27,312 bases of DNA from Fibrobacterota bacterium. Its GTDB lineage: Bacteria; Fibrobacterota; Chitinivibrionia; Chitinivibrionales; Chitinispirillaceae. Each line of letters opens with the position of its first letter. Position 1 is the first letter of the stretch. Shown here piece by piece: positions 16,381-25,061 of this stretch. Made by a program: the position numbers and the translations under genes. Under the pieces are notes generated by a model. That model worked only from the letters and a program-made list of their open reading frames with translations, was not told the DNA's origin and did no database searches. The stretch is taken from assembly GCA_023459055.1 (NCBI GenBank), contig JAEWVR010000022.1, positions 1 to 27,312 on the forward strand. The letters are read 5' to 3'.

Positions 16381-18474
16381 ATGAACTTCACCAGAAATTA
16401 TTTCCAGACTATTAAATCACTATTACCTGATATTCTGCTCTGGTTACGTTTTCCTGCGCTCCTGAGTTGGTGCGCCGTATCATCGGGAATATTTCTATCA
16501 AGTTTTTTTGTAATTTATTTAATTAACAACTCAGTAACATACAGTTCATTGTACATTATTTTAAAACCAGCTGCAACTATTTCGCTTACACTGGCATTAT
16601 TTCTTAAAAATAGTATTGCCCGACAAATACTTTTCGTGATAAGTGGAGCGTTACTCTATCCGCTTTACATGATAAAGAGCGATAATCTCTATACGGTTAT
16701 AGAGCGCACATGGAGCGCTCCTGTTACAATACACGGAACTGCCCTTTCACCATCACTGCCCAACCCTGATAATATACGATTTCTTTTCAAGATTGATTCA
16801 ACAACACCTCCAATCAGGGAGTTTAACAACAAAGTAGTCCAATGTATCAGTAGCGTTCGTGTACCACAGGGAGCATCACTGGATATTCTCGGAACGCTGA
16901 GACTTCCGGGACGTAAGCGAAATGCTTACGAATTTGATGAATACCGGTATCTGCAATCAAATGGGATTATGGCATCATTTAAAATTGACACAATATTAAA
17001 CAGTACAGCCAAAGCCTCACTATTTGCATCACTCTCATCCAATTTCCGTACATCGATCAGTTCGATAATCAACAGATTTATTGATCAGGATCACCGGGCG
17101 ATACTGTACGCTGTATTTCTTGGTGAACCGCAGTACCTTTCCTCATACCTTAAAGATGTTTTTCGCGACTCCGGAACGTATCACATTCTTTCAATATCAG
17201 GGCTTCACGCGGCAATGCTCCTTGCAATGTGTTACTTTTTTCTTAACGCAATCCCGATCCCTCCGGTTATTCGTCACGGTATCGCCCTTGGCGTATTATG
17301 GTGCTACCAGCTTTTTATAGGATTTATTCCATGCCTTTTCCGTGCAACAATCATGAGCACGATATTTATCTTCGCATACGTTTTACAAAAAAAGAATTAC
17401 ACAATCCAGGCCCTTGGAATTGCGGGTACTGCATGGTTGTGTATTTCGCCTGACAGCCTTTTTCAGGCAGGTTATCAGTTGTCATTTGCAGCAACGTTAG
17501 GCATACTGCTGCTCTGTCCGGTTTTTGATGCCTGTAAGCCATCAGTGAAAAACAGACATCTTGATTTCCTTGTATCAAAGCTGGCAATGTCCTTTAATGT
17601 ATCACTTGCCGGAACATTGAGCACGCTGCCTGTATTACTTTACCATTTCGGAACGATTTCGATACTCGGCTTACTATCAAATATTGTTGCAGTACCTGCG
17701 ATGTCCTGTTCGATGTGGCTGTTTTTCACCGCGATTATCTCATCCCTGATGGTGCCGTGGGTGGTTCCGCTCTGTATCAGTGTCAGTGCCTGGTTTCTTG
17801 ACATACTAGTAAAATGTGCCGAAATATCAACCATGTTACCCTTCAGCAGTATATCGCTGTCATCATTATCCCCTTTATTGACGGTTCTTTTTGCAGCCGG
17901 GATTATAATGATCGCAGGAGCAGTAAAGAAAATACGGTTACAATTAACTATACTTTTATTGATGATTCTCTTATGCTGTACCGGTATCGAATGGTTCATT
18001 TTACAAAAAAGTAACAGCCTTGTCATGAGCAGATTTGATCTTGATGATGCCGAGATGACTGCAATACGGGATGAACATGGAGCTATCACATTGTACGTGG
18101 CAAATCATTCAAAATCAGATCTTCGCTGGCAAAGGATTTTCACTTCGTGGAAGCGACATCAAAGATTCGTATCACTAAAAAAAATTATATATACCAACAC
18201 CACCCGTAAAAGATTCCCCGACAGGTCACAATTGATGACACCATTTAGAGATTCCACGATAGTGTACGCATTCGTGGATATGAATAAACTTTCTGATTCA
18301 ATTAAAACCCGTTTGCACAAGTACAAACAGGAGGGTGTACACAATACAAACCTGACGGAAACGTACGCAGATGATTTGATACTGCCATCGCCCGCTGGCA
18401 CATCAGCATCCAGGGAAACACATCCATACACACGACAGGTATTTGTTGAAACCAGTTTTCGCCGGATCCGATAG
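16381..18474 (+). CDS. ComEC/Rec2-family membrane protein lacking the metallo-beta-lactamase domain
   Basis: A polytopic inner-membrane protein of 697 residues related to the channel through which single-stranded DNA enters during natural transformation. It begins with two or three membrane segments, then a soluble OB-like N-terminal region (~residues 100-200). The competence domain follows, with the family signature YHILSISGLHAAML and later RATIMSTIFIF and GYQLSFAATLGILLL. After the last membrane segment (~residue 530) there is a ~160-residue soluble tail, but it lacks the HxHxDH motif of the metallo-beta-lactamase domain found in many ComEC proteins. The tail is short and unlike that domain. 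AGAGGAT precedes the ATG. Whether the organism is transformable cannot be told from here. Confidence 0.85.
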   Translation: MNFTRNYFQTIKSLLPDILLWLRFPALLSWCAVSSGIFLSSFFVIYLINNSVTYSSLYIILKPAATISLTLALFLKNSIARQILFVISGALLYPLYMIKSDNLYTVIERTWSAPVTIHGTALSPSLPNPDNIRFLFKIDSTTPPIREFNNKVVQCISSVRVPQGASLDILGTLRLPGRKRNAYEFDEYRYLQSNGIMASFKIDTILNSTAKASLFASLSSNFRTSISSIINRFIDQDHRAILYAVFLGEPQYLSSYLKDVFRDSGTYHILSISGLHAAMLLAMCYFFLNAIPIPPVIRHGIALGVLWCYQLFIGFIPCLFRATIMSTIFIFAYVLQKKNYTIQALGIAGTAWLCISPDSLFQAGYQLSFAATLGILLLCPVFDACKPSVKNRHLDFLVSKLAMSFNVSLAGTLSTLPVLLYHFGTISILGLLSNIVAVPAMSCSMWLFFTAIISSLMVPWVVPLCISVSAWFLDILVKCAEISTMLPFSSISLSSLSPLLTVLFAAGIIMIAGAVKKIRLQLTILLLMILLCCTGIEWFILQKSNSLVMSRFDLDDAEMTAIRDEHGAITLYVANHSKSDLRWQRIFTSWKRHQRFVSLKKIIYTNTTRKRFPDRSQLMTPFRDSTIVYAFVDMNKLSDSIKTRLHKYKQEGVHNTNLTETYADDLILPSPAGTSASRETHPYTRQVFVETSFRRIR

Positions 18475-18565
18475 AAGATGAAGTGTCATTGTACAGGAAC
18501 AGTCTGGTCATTTTTGCATTATTTATGTTGCAGTTTGTGATTTTTTTATTTATTTCTATTATAAT

Positions 18566-18916
18566 ATGGAAAAAATTGAAACCGAAGATTTGATACATAA
18601 GAGTGCCTGGAACGACTGGATAATTATCAGTATTTCCGGACGGTTTACAGTTCAGAACATTCTTCGTGTTAAAACATTTTTTAATGCGCTCATTGGAGAC
18701 TCAGATATAAAAATCGGCATTGATCTCAGTAAAACAACCTATCTTGACTCAAGTGCCATCACCATTTTATTAAATTTTCACCGCAGATGTTCCGAGAAAA
18801 GTGGCAAAGTAGTTCTATTTGGTCTCGCTCCTGATATTGAGGCAATACTTTCAATTGTAGGAATTGACAAAGTAGTTAAAACCGTTAAAACTATTGAAGA
18901 TCTCACAACCATGTAG
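18566..18916 (+). CDS. STAS-domain anti-anti-sigma factor
   Basis: A 116-residue single STAS domain, the size of SpoIIAA/RsbV. The key block is IGIDLSKTTYLDSSAITILL, where Ser62 of DSS is the probable phosphorylation site. The unphosphorylated protein binds an RsbW-type kinase and frees its partner sigma factor or other target. The C-terminus ends with VGIDKVVKTVKTIEDL, the usual last helix. The ribosome binding site is weak (AT-rich TATTATAAT before the ATG). It is 91 bp after the comEC-like gene and 33 bp before the lipoprotein esterase. The RsbW-like partner may be the receiver-ATPase protein at 15407-16348. Confidence 0.9.
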   Translation: MEKIETEDLIHKSAWNDWIIISISGRFTVQNILRVKTFFNALIGDSDIKIGIDLSKTTYLDSSAITILLNFHRRCSEKSGKVVLFGLAPDIEAILSIVGIDKVVKTVKTIEDLTTM

Positions 18917-18949
18917 GTATCAATCTGCACCTTAACCGCCCCATAGCTT

Positions 18950-20137
18950 ATGCATACGTTAAACAATCAAATCCTTATACCCGCACTGTTGTGTATTTTC
19001 TTTACATCATGTAGTAAACCACCTGCACCGCTTTCGGTATCAGAAGTAAAAAACTGGTATCTTAATCCAACCACAACAGGCACAGCAGAACTTGCCGGTT
19101 ATAACATTTTATCAATCGATACGCAGCTTGCATCATGCAGATCTTTACAGTGTGGTGCATTTACCGATTCACTCGTTGATACATCAGGAATCAGCTGGAT
19201 TCTCGGTTATAAGACGCCGGATGCATTCACTGCTGATAAAAAATATCCTCTTGTCGTTTACCTTCATGGAGGAACCGGTGTTACAGTCAACAACAAAGGC
19301 GAAAAAGCCTATGAAATGCTCTCCGGGTTAATTGACAGTATGCCACTTTTTCTCGCAAGCCCATCAGCTAACCGTACGACCCGCTGGTGGAGCAGCAGTG
19401 GTCTTTACAGAATTCTGCAAACAGTCCGTTATATGAAACTTCACTACCCTGTTGATGAATCAAAGGTGTTTCTGGCAGGTGTCTCTGATGGTGCTGCCGG
19501 GTGTTGGGCTGCAGCTAATTGTATTAATGGACTATTTGCGGGTTTTATTGCGATCAGCGGATATGGCGGAATTGTACCATCAGCAGGAATTGATCTCACT
19601 CCAGTCAACATCTCTCAGCGCCCCATATACAGTATTAACGGAGGGAACGATCAATTGTATCCACTTGATATTGTTACCGGCTTTCTTGACTATATGCAAA
19701 AACAGGGTGTGAATATTACACGCAGTATTCACCCCGATGAAGCACATGGCTTTGATTACAGAGAAAAAGAATACGGTGCACTATGCAGTATACTTCGTTC
19801 CTGGAGCAGACAATCAGTGCCTAATGGATCGTGGGTTTTCACACCGGGTGTGCCAAACCGTCCGGATAATTGTATTGATTACCAATTTGGTGATGTTAGC
19901 GCGATCCGCAGTTATACGTGGAAACTTGAAAATGACACACTGACAATCAATGCAACCGGCCTTAGAAAAATAACCCTGCTTCTGCCTGTAACATCCGGTA
20001 TTCTTTTTGTTAACAGGAACAATAACCATAAGGAAAAAATCAAAGCAGAAAAAAGTAATACACATATATTAAATTCGATGTTACACTATGCAATCAGTCC
20101 TGATACAAATAAAATGATTTATACAATCAATTTTTAA
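18950..20137 (+). CDS. Lipoprotein alpha/beta-hydrolase (esterase/depolymerase-like)
   Basis: A 395-residue lipoprotein: signal peptide with lipobox FTSC, lipidated Cys21. The alpha/beta-hydrolase core spans ~60-275: oxyanion strand VVYLHGGTG, nucleophile elbow GVSDG with Ser179, probable acid Asp234 in GGNDQLYP and His266 in DEAHGFD. This set resembles extracellular feruloyl-esterase/PHB-depolymerase-type hydrolases and phospholipase/carboxylesterases; the substrate is not determinable. Residues ~290-395 are a beta-rich C-terminal extension of unknown role. No strong ribosome binding site is visible. It appears to be co-transcribed with the DJ-1-like and EamA genes (15-bp gap, then 4-bp overlap). 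Confidence 0.85.
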   Translation: MHTLNNQILIPALLCIFFTSCSKPPAPLSVSEVKNWYLNPTTTGTAELAGYNILSIDTQLASCRSLQCGAFTDSLVDTSGISWILGYKTPDAFTADKKYPLVVYLHGGTGVTVNNKGEKAYEMLSGLIDSMPLFLASPSANRTTRWWSSSGLYRILQTVRYMKLHYPVDESKVFLAGVSDGAAGCWAAANCINGLFAGFIAISGYGGIVPSAGIDLTPVNISQRPIYSINGGNDQLYPLDIVTGFLDYMQKQGVNITRSIHPDEAHGFDYREKEYGALCSILRSWSRQSVPNGSWVFTPGVPNRPDNCIDYQFGDVSAIRSYTWKLENDTLTINATGLRKITLLLPVTSGILFVNRNNNHKEKIKAEKSNTHILNSMLHYAISPDTNKMIYTINF

Positions 20138-20152
20138 GGAGCACACATCATC

Positions 20153-20698
20153 ATGAAACATGTAATTACAATTCTTGCAGAAGGCTTTGAAGAGATTGAA
20201 GCAGTGACATTTATTGACATTTTACGCAGAGCACACATACAGGTCACGGTGCTTGGTTTAAAATCATTTGATATTAAAGGAGCCCACGATATCAGGATCA
20301 AGGCAGATTATCTGTTTGCGGATTTCAAAGAAAGTTATGATGGTATCATTCTTGCCGGAGGACAGCCGGGAACAACCAACCTGATCAAATCTCCGGAAGT
20401 ACTCAAGATTGTCAAGGCCGCTCACGCTAAAGGGCTCCTCTTGGGAGCTATCTGCGCAGGACCATCAGTGCTTGCAGAAGCTGGTATTCTTGACGGATAC
20501 AAGGCAACATGTTACCCTGGTGTCGAAGAACGTCTCGGAAACGCCATTGTTGTCGAAGAGCCTGTCGTTGTTGACAGAACAATTATAACCAGCAGAGGTG
20601 TCGGAACAGCAATTGACTTTGCGATAGAACTGGTCCGGTATCTTAACAATGATGAAAGCGCAGATAAAATCAGCAAGGCGATACTGTTTAACAAATGA
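20153..20698 (+). CDS. DJ-1/PfpI-family protein (DJ-1 subgroup)
   Basis: A 181-residue cytoplasmic protein matching the DJ-1/ThiJ/YajL branch along its full length. It starts ILAEGFEEIEAVTFIDILRR, has the glycine-rich ILAGGQPGTTNL loop, and carries the reactive cysteine Cys101 in GAICAGPSVLAEAG with partner Glu16. The C-terminal part has the family ITSRGVGTAIDFA block. Members act as protein chaperones or in glyoxal/oxidative stress defence; claims of deglycase activity are disputed. Ribosome binding site AAGGAG is 12 nt before the ATG. It overlaps the next gene by 4 nt. Confidence 0.93.
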   Translation: MKHVITILAEGFEEIEAVTFIDILRRAHIQVTVLGLKSFDIKGAHDIRIKADYLFADFKESYDGIILAGGQPGTTNLIKSPEVLKIVKAAHAKGLLLGAICAGPSVLAEAGILDGYKATCYPGVEERLGNAIVVEEPVVVDRTIITSRGVGTAIDFAIELVRYLNNDESADKISKAILFNK

Positions 20699-21606
20699 TT
20701 CAGATTAGTATGTGGCTTCTTTTGAGCTGTTGTTCTGCAGTTTTTCTTGGTATCTATGATGTCAGCAAAAAGCATGCGGTAAACCATAATGCAGTAATTC
20801 CGGTGCTTTTCCTGACAACGACAACCGGTGTTATTTGCACGATGCCGCTGATTGTCCTCTCGGGGATTAACCGGGAACTTGCACAATCGTGGCATGTATA
20901 TGTTCCGCCGCAGACGATTTCGATGCATCTGCTGATCTTTTGTAAATCACTCATTGTCGGTACATCATGGATGCTCTCCTATTTCGGGCTAAAACATCTG
21001 CCGATCTCCATCGCGACGCCACTTCGTGCTACTGCTCCATTATTTACCGTATTGGGTGCGGTGACATTATTCGGGGAGCGGCCCACATCGGTGCAATGGA
21101 CAGGAATTGTACTGATCCTGACCTCCTATCTGATCTACTCAAGGAAATCAAAGGGTGATACAAAAAAGAAAGTCCCGCTGATCTGGATTGTGTTTATGAT
21201 TCTCGCAGCAATAACCGGCGCAGTAAGTTCCGGATTTGACAAGTACCTGCTTCAGACCAAAGGGTTGCCGCCACTATTCGTACTTTGCTGGTTTCTTTTT
21301 TATTTGTCAGTAATCTACGGTGTTGTAACGCTCGTGCTATGGTGTCCTCAGCGGAAAAAATCGACACCATTGACATTAAGGTATTCTATTGTGATGGTCG
21401 GGGTGCTGCTTGTCGTTGCTGATATGTTTTACATGACTGCACTATCAGATCCGGATGCAAAACTTGCCGTGGTATCATCAATTCGGAGAACCAATGTTCT
21501 CATTTCGTTTATTGGTGGATTTCTGGTTTTCCACGAAGGCAGCTTCCGTAAACGGCTGGTACCTTTTTGCGGCATCATTGCGGGATTGATTTGCCTTATG
21601 GTGTGA
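20695..21606 (+). CDS. EamA/DMT-family transporter
   Basis: A 303-residue inner-membrane protein with about ten hydrophobic segments in two homologous halves, the 5+5 EamA arrangement. The first half closes with GLKHLPISIATPLRATAPLF, typical of the fourth helix of EamA repeats, and FGERPTSVQWTGIVLILTSY. The second half ends IGGFLVFHEGSFRKRLVPFCGIIAG. Family members export small metabolites such as amino acids or nucleotides; the substrate is unknown. The start overlaps the DJ-1-like stop (ATGA), so translation is coupled. A diverged, broken paralogue lies at the right end of the window, 5.6 kb away in the same direction. Confidence 0.9.
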   Translation: MIQISMWLLLSCCSAVFLGIYDVSKKHAVNHNAVIPVLFLTTTTGVICTMPLIVLSGINRELAQSWHVYVPPQTISMHLLIFCKSLIVGTSWMLSYFGLKHLPISIATPLRATAPLFTVLGAVTLFGERPTSVQWTGIVLILTSYLIYSRKSKGDTKKKVPLIWIVFMILAAITGAVSSGFDKYLLQTKGLPPLFVLCWFLFYLSVIYGVVTLVLWCPQRKKSTPLTLRYSIVMVGVLLVVADMFYMTALSDPDAKLAVVSSIRRTNVLISFIGGFLVFHEGSFRKRLVPFCGIIAGLICLMV

Positions 21607-21616
21607 TTCAATTTCC

Positions 21617-21650
21617 AATGCAGGGACAGGTCACGACCTGTCCCTGCATT
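21617..21650. repeat. Palindromic repeat, copy 1 (34 bp)
   Basis: Two perfect 16-bp arms (AATGCAGGGACAGGTC and its complement) around a 2-nt centre. It sits between the convergent EamA and lamin-tail genes. It shares the GGGACAGGTCxCGACC core with copies at 24840 and 27125. There is no T-run, but such a stable hairpin between convergent genes could protect or terminate both transcripts. Confidence 0.9.
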
Positions 21651-21671
21651 GCCATTACATTGATTTGTTAT

Positions 21672-23753
21672 TCAATTACCTGGTGATGGTGCTGCTGATT
21701 TCCAGTTTGATGGATCATTGCCGAATTTATTACGTGCAATCCTTGTGAGTGATACCCGGCTATTGCTACCTGTTAACACCGGCCATGGAGATTCATTTTT
21801 ATACGAAACTTTATCATATTCCATGTACTCAACATCATCTGAAGTTACTGTTCCGGAAGCATCTTTGTCAAGTTCCATTGGCTTTTCAAGTTCGATCTTA
21901 AGTGACTTATCAGATGAAAAACCAGCTGTATTTACAGAAAAAATCTGTACATCTGCAGATGCCGGATATTTCTTTCTGAATTCCTCGACAGATAAAGAAC
22001 CTGACAAAAGTATAATTGATTCACCAGCTTTGACCGTTTTCTCTTTTGGAAGCTGAACAAACATTGTGTCAATCTGAACACGCCATGTATTATCCGGGTA
22101 TTTCGGATCGTAAAGAGTGACTTCCTGATTACCAGCATTTGTTAATTCAATAAATGATGCATCCTCATCGGCAGATTTAAACATTATTTCACTTATCACC
22201 AATGATCCTACAAGTGGATCTGAATTTTTGCTGTCAAGTGTTACATTCGCGAGTGGAACAAATAGTTCATTACCCGTTGATGGAACAATATAACGACCAT
22301 ACGACACTCCAAGTTCAAGCGCTCCGAACTTGACAACATGACTGTATCCTGCGTTTCCAGTCGTATCTGCAGAGAGAATTACCTCCTCGCCGTTTTCACT
22401 TAATTTAAATGCTATGCCGTTTGAATTCTCATTGAAATCGTTTTCTGTGAATACCTTGTATCCTCCGGCTTTGATGATTGTTCCCGCAGGTATCCGGTAT
22501 TTAGCAGGAACACTGATATCATCAGAAAGAAACCATCCTCCGAGATCCACATCTGCCGTACCCGGATTATAGAGTTCGATTGCATCAAGTTGCGGAGGAT
22601 CGGTGTGTGGAAGTATTTCATTAATAAGTATCGCTTCCGGATCATCCCTGCCTGGAGATCCGTTGTCATTAAACGAAGCACGCCACGCGGCCGGTGAGTT
22701 CTGTTCATCAGCAGCAGGATTTGCATGCATCGGTACAAGGGATGGTCCTTCACCATCGGGTTCTTTCGGCCAGGGGTTGCCGTCAGCGTAGGTGATTGAC
22801 AAAAGTGTCACATCTGCTTTTCTGTCTTTAATTACAATAGTTTCTGTACTGTTTTTCAACTGCCCTTTGTAGTCGTCAAACGCATCACTGCCATACTCTT
22901 TTTTGAACCATTCTGAGCTTGACGCAAGTACGATGAAATTTCCGGGAGCAAGTTTAACACCGGCATCAAATTTATACTCTATCGCACTGTCAATAGCGAC
23001 ACCACTCAAATCGAGTTCCATTGTGCCGACATTTTTCAGTTCTATAAATTCAAGGCTGTCCTGAATAGCAGTGTCAGCGTGATTGGGATGATAATGAATC
23101 TCTGTAATTCTCAGGTTGAACAGCGTCGAATCAACAGCTTTAAATACATCATCGGCACCAGGTGAACCATGCAGTTTTGTTGATGCACGCCACGCTTCAG
23201 AACTGGTGTCTGTTGTCTTTGTTTGTGGATTTTTCGGGACAAGGGAATACCCATCACCATCAGCAGAACCGGGCCATGAACCTGAGTCTGAATAAGCGAT
23301 AGAAAAAATAATCGCCGATGAAGCTCTGTCTTTAAGCTCAATTTCTTCTCCGCTGTTTTTAAGCTGACCCAAATATTCGTCATCCGGTTCAAACCCATAT
23401 CGTGTGGTAAATGCGTTTTTATTTGACGCAATAACAAAAAAATCATTGGGTGCAAGTATACTGCCGGATGGAAAAGAGAAATCAATACCCTGGCTGAAAT
23501 AAAGAGTGGAAAGATCCAGTGATACTGTTCCGGTATTCTTAATTTCCAGGAACTCAAGACTATCATCAATGATACTCTCGTGTTCAAGCGGATGATAGTG
23601 AATCTCTGTTAAACATAAGGAGCGTAAATCCTGATTGAGATTTTCATTCCCTGTCACCGGATCATTATTACATCCTATAGACATAATGGTGATTAACAAT
23701 AGGACAATTAAGCTGACCGGTTTCCTGAAACCGAAGTAGTAACGTTTACACAT
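21672..23753 (-). CDS. Lipoprotein with four lamin-tail (LTD) domains
   Basis: A 693-residue surface or periplasmic lipoprotein. The lipobox is MSIGC with Cys28. Four lamin-tail beta-sandwich repeats are visible at about 43-195, 210-360, 375-505 and 515-693. The first two are close copies (LRITEIHYHPN, DSLEFIELKNVGTMELDLS, GQLKNSTETIVIKDR, GDGYSLVPKNP/GEGPSLVPMHA). The third has NEILPHTDPPQLDAIELYNP and the last ends with the typical SNWKSAAPSPG. Bacterial LTD domains are thought to bind at membranes or to extracellular polymers or DNA and often accompany exported hydrolases. Its ATG overlaps the stop of the upstream gene by one base, so it is the second gene of a two-gene operon. Confidence 0.88.
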   Translation of the reverse strand: MCKRYYFGFRKPVSLIVLLLITIMSIGCNNDPVTGNENLNQDLRSLCLTEIHYHPLEHESIIDDSLEFLEIKNTGTVSLDLSTLYFSQGIDFSFPSGSILAPNDFFVIASNKNAFTTRYGFEPDDEYLGQLKNSGEEIELKDRASSAIIFSIAYSDSGSWPGSADGDGYSLVPKNPQTKTTDTSSEAWRASTKLHGSPGADDVFKAVDSTLFNLRITEIHYHPNHADTAIQDSLEFIELKNVGTMELDLSGVAIDSAIEYKFDAGVKLAPGNFIVLASSSEWFKKEYGSDAFDDYKGQLKNSTETIVIKDRKADVTLLSITYADGNPWPKEPDGEGPSLVPMHANPAADEQNSPAAWRASFNDNGSPGRDDPEAILINEILPHTDPPQLDAIELYNPGTADVDLGGWFLSDDISVPAKYRIPAGTIIKAGGYKVFTENDFNENSNGIAFKLSENGEEVILSADTTGNAGYSHVVKFGALELGVSYGRYIVPSTGNELFVPLANVTLDSKNSDPLVGSLVISEIMFKSADEDASFIELTNAGNQEVTLYDPKYPDNTWRVQIDTMFVQLPKEKTVKAGESIILLSGSLSVEEFRKKYPASADVQIFSVNTAGFSSDKSLKIELEKPMELDKDASGTVTSDDVEYMEYDKVSYKNESPWPVLTGSNSRVSLTRIARNKFGNDPSNWKSAAPSPGN

Positions 23754-24814
23754 CAGAATGCAACCTTTCCTCTCAGAAATTGTGAGGGACTTTTTGTACC
23801 ATTATCAAATACGATACAGTAGTGCAATGGATCACCATAAACAGTGACACCCTCAGGTTTGAGCCCCTTGAAATTCCGGATGATTATAAGTGAATCCGTT
23901 GATGGAGAATATTTCCAGAACAAACCGATGTCTTCATCAATCCCGCTTTTTGATGATACTCCGGTTGATACTCCGTAGATCTGATCACCATAAACAGCAA
24001 GATCTGAAATACCGCAAAATGTACTGCTTGACTTATCGAACAATGGCAGGGTACGCCATACTGATACCTGATCTGAAGTGATTTTTCCACTGCTGAATAC
24101 CGTATTTAGATTCGACACTGCAAGAATTACAGCACGATTATCAAGCTTTGGATTTTTGAAACCAAGAAGCAGTGTATCGTTGTATATGGCCATGCCCTCA
24201 ATGTCAATAGATTGATCATTACTGCTCCTGGAAATAAATTGGGCCCATTTTTCTTTTTTGGTAGTGGAAGCCGCTTCAAGAAGCACCGCAACAAGGCTGA
24301 TACTTCCAGTTTGTTGAAAAGAACTGCCCTTTTTATTAAAACGGACATATAACGTTCTTGACAACGGCTGTTTACCGTTTTTATTGTAGCTTTGTGATGT
24401 AAGCGTATAAAAAATATCCGATCCTGCATGGAATACAGATTCCATATCATTAATTTTGTCAATACCCTTTATTGTCTGCCTGGCAGTTATCCGCCCTGTT
24501 GTATCCATCACAAAAATATCGGTTCGTTTATCTTCGGTATCATCACTTACAAGTAAAAAAGAATTCATAGTTTCAACATAGGTAATCCCGGATGCTTCAA
24601 TCGGTGTCGACACAATACCCGGACTGGTTATGATATTTCTAATATCTGCCGGTATGCTTACGTGCGAAACAGAGTTCGATGCTTCGCTACCGGTGCTTAC
24701 AGCATCTTTTGCATCAGCACTACCAGATAAGCTTATGAACCTGTTTCCGGGAAATAGCACCATAAGCGCAAGCAGTATTCCGGAACCTGACAACAAAAGC
24801 ATTAATCGTTTCAT
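23753..24814 (-). CDS. Exported DUF3616-like beta-propeller protein
   Basis: A 353-residue protein with an N-terminal signal or anchor (residues ~5-22, LLLSGSGILLALMVLFPG) and no lipobox. The body is beta-rich with propeller-like strands: SGITYVETMNSFLLVSDDT, DMESVFHAGSDIFYTLTS, IDIEGMAIYNDTLLLGFKNP, ISDLAVYGDQIYGVS. The IEGMA...LLLGF...RAVILAV arrangement is what I know from DUF3616/esterase-like phytase-type propellers, but this family call is from memory and moderate. No enzymatic residues can be assigned. It is first in an operon with the lamin-tail lipoprotein, so both probably act together at the cell envelope. A tandem 11-bp repeat 170 bp upstream may be its operator. Confidence 0.65.
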   Translation of the reverse strand: MKRLMLLLSGSGILLALMVLFPGNRFISLSGSADAKDAVSTGSEASNSVSHVSIPADIRNIITSPGIVSTPIEASGITYVETMNSFLLVSDDTEDKRTDIFVMDTTGRITARQTIKGIDKINDMESVFHAGSDIFYTLTSQSYNKNGKQPLSRTLYVRFNKKGSSFQQTGSISLVAVLLEAASTTKKEKWAQFISRSSNDQSIDIEGMAIYNDTLLLGFKNPKLDNRAVILAVSNLNTVFSSGKITSDQVSVWRTLPLFDKSSSTFCGISDLAVYGDQIYGVSTGVSSKSGIDEDIGLFWKYSPSTDSLIIIRNFKGLKPEGVTVYGDPLHYCIVFDNGTKSPSQFLRGKVAF

Positions 24815-24839
24815 AAAAGTATTCCATTCAATGTGTAAA

Positions 24840-24866
24840 GTAGGGACAGGTCGCGACCAGTCTCTT
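24840..24866. repeat. Palindromic repeat, copy 2 (degenerate)
   Basis: GTAGGGACAGGTCGCGACC followed by a mutated right arm (AGTCTC). The core matches copies at 21617 and 27125. It lies 26 bp upstream of the DUF3616-like start codon, in the spacer before the histidine-kinase gene end. Confidence 0.8.
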
Positions 24867-24984
24867 TAAAACGTTTAAAATGCAGGTGACGTACTTAATT
24901 AAATCACCTTAAAAAATACATTTTCAACGATGATAATAGCTGCAATAGTACGAAATACTGAGTAACATATTTAATATAACCATC

Positions 24985-25006
24985 AATTCTGGAGAAATTC
25001 TGGAGA
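24985..25006. promoter_or_regulatory. Tandem 11-bp direct repeat, candidate OmpR-type operator
   Basis: AATTCTGGAGA occurs twice head-to-tail (24985-24995, 24996-25006). OmpR/PhoB-family regulators bind direct repeats spaced 11 bp. Such a regulator is encoded 1.3 kb away, and the site lies upstream of the DUF3616-like/lamin-tail operon and just past the kinase gene's end. Function is inferred from spacing and position only. Confidence 0.35.
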
Positions 25007-25061
25007 ATCCCCTAAAAGTTGAAAATCAAGGATTTAAATTAAATAGATACGTTACATCATC

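Noticed and set aside
17640..18089. 149-codon minus-strand frame within the comEC-like gene
   Set aside because: It lies wholly inside a well-supported gene on the other strand, with no recognisable domain.
20512..20928. 138-codon minus-strand frame across the DJ-1/EamA junction
   Set aside because: It is antisense to two convincing genes, has Arg/Asn/His-rich low-quality composition and has no family match.
21617..21650. Classical Rho-independent terminator
   Set aside because: The hairpin is strong but there is no T-run on either side, and the same palindrome recurs at two places that are not gene ends on the same strand; better seen as a dispersed repeat.
23111..23587. 158-codon minus-strand frame inside the lamin-tail gene
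   Set aside because: It is an alternate frame of the internally repeated lamin-tail gene and reflects its codon bias.
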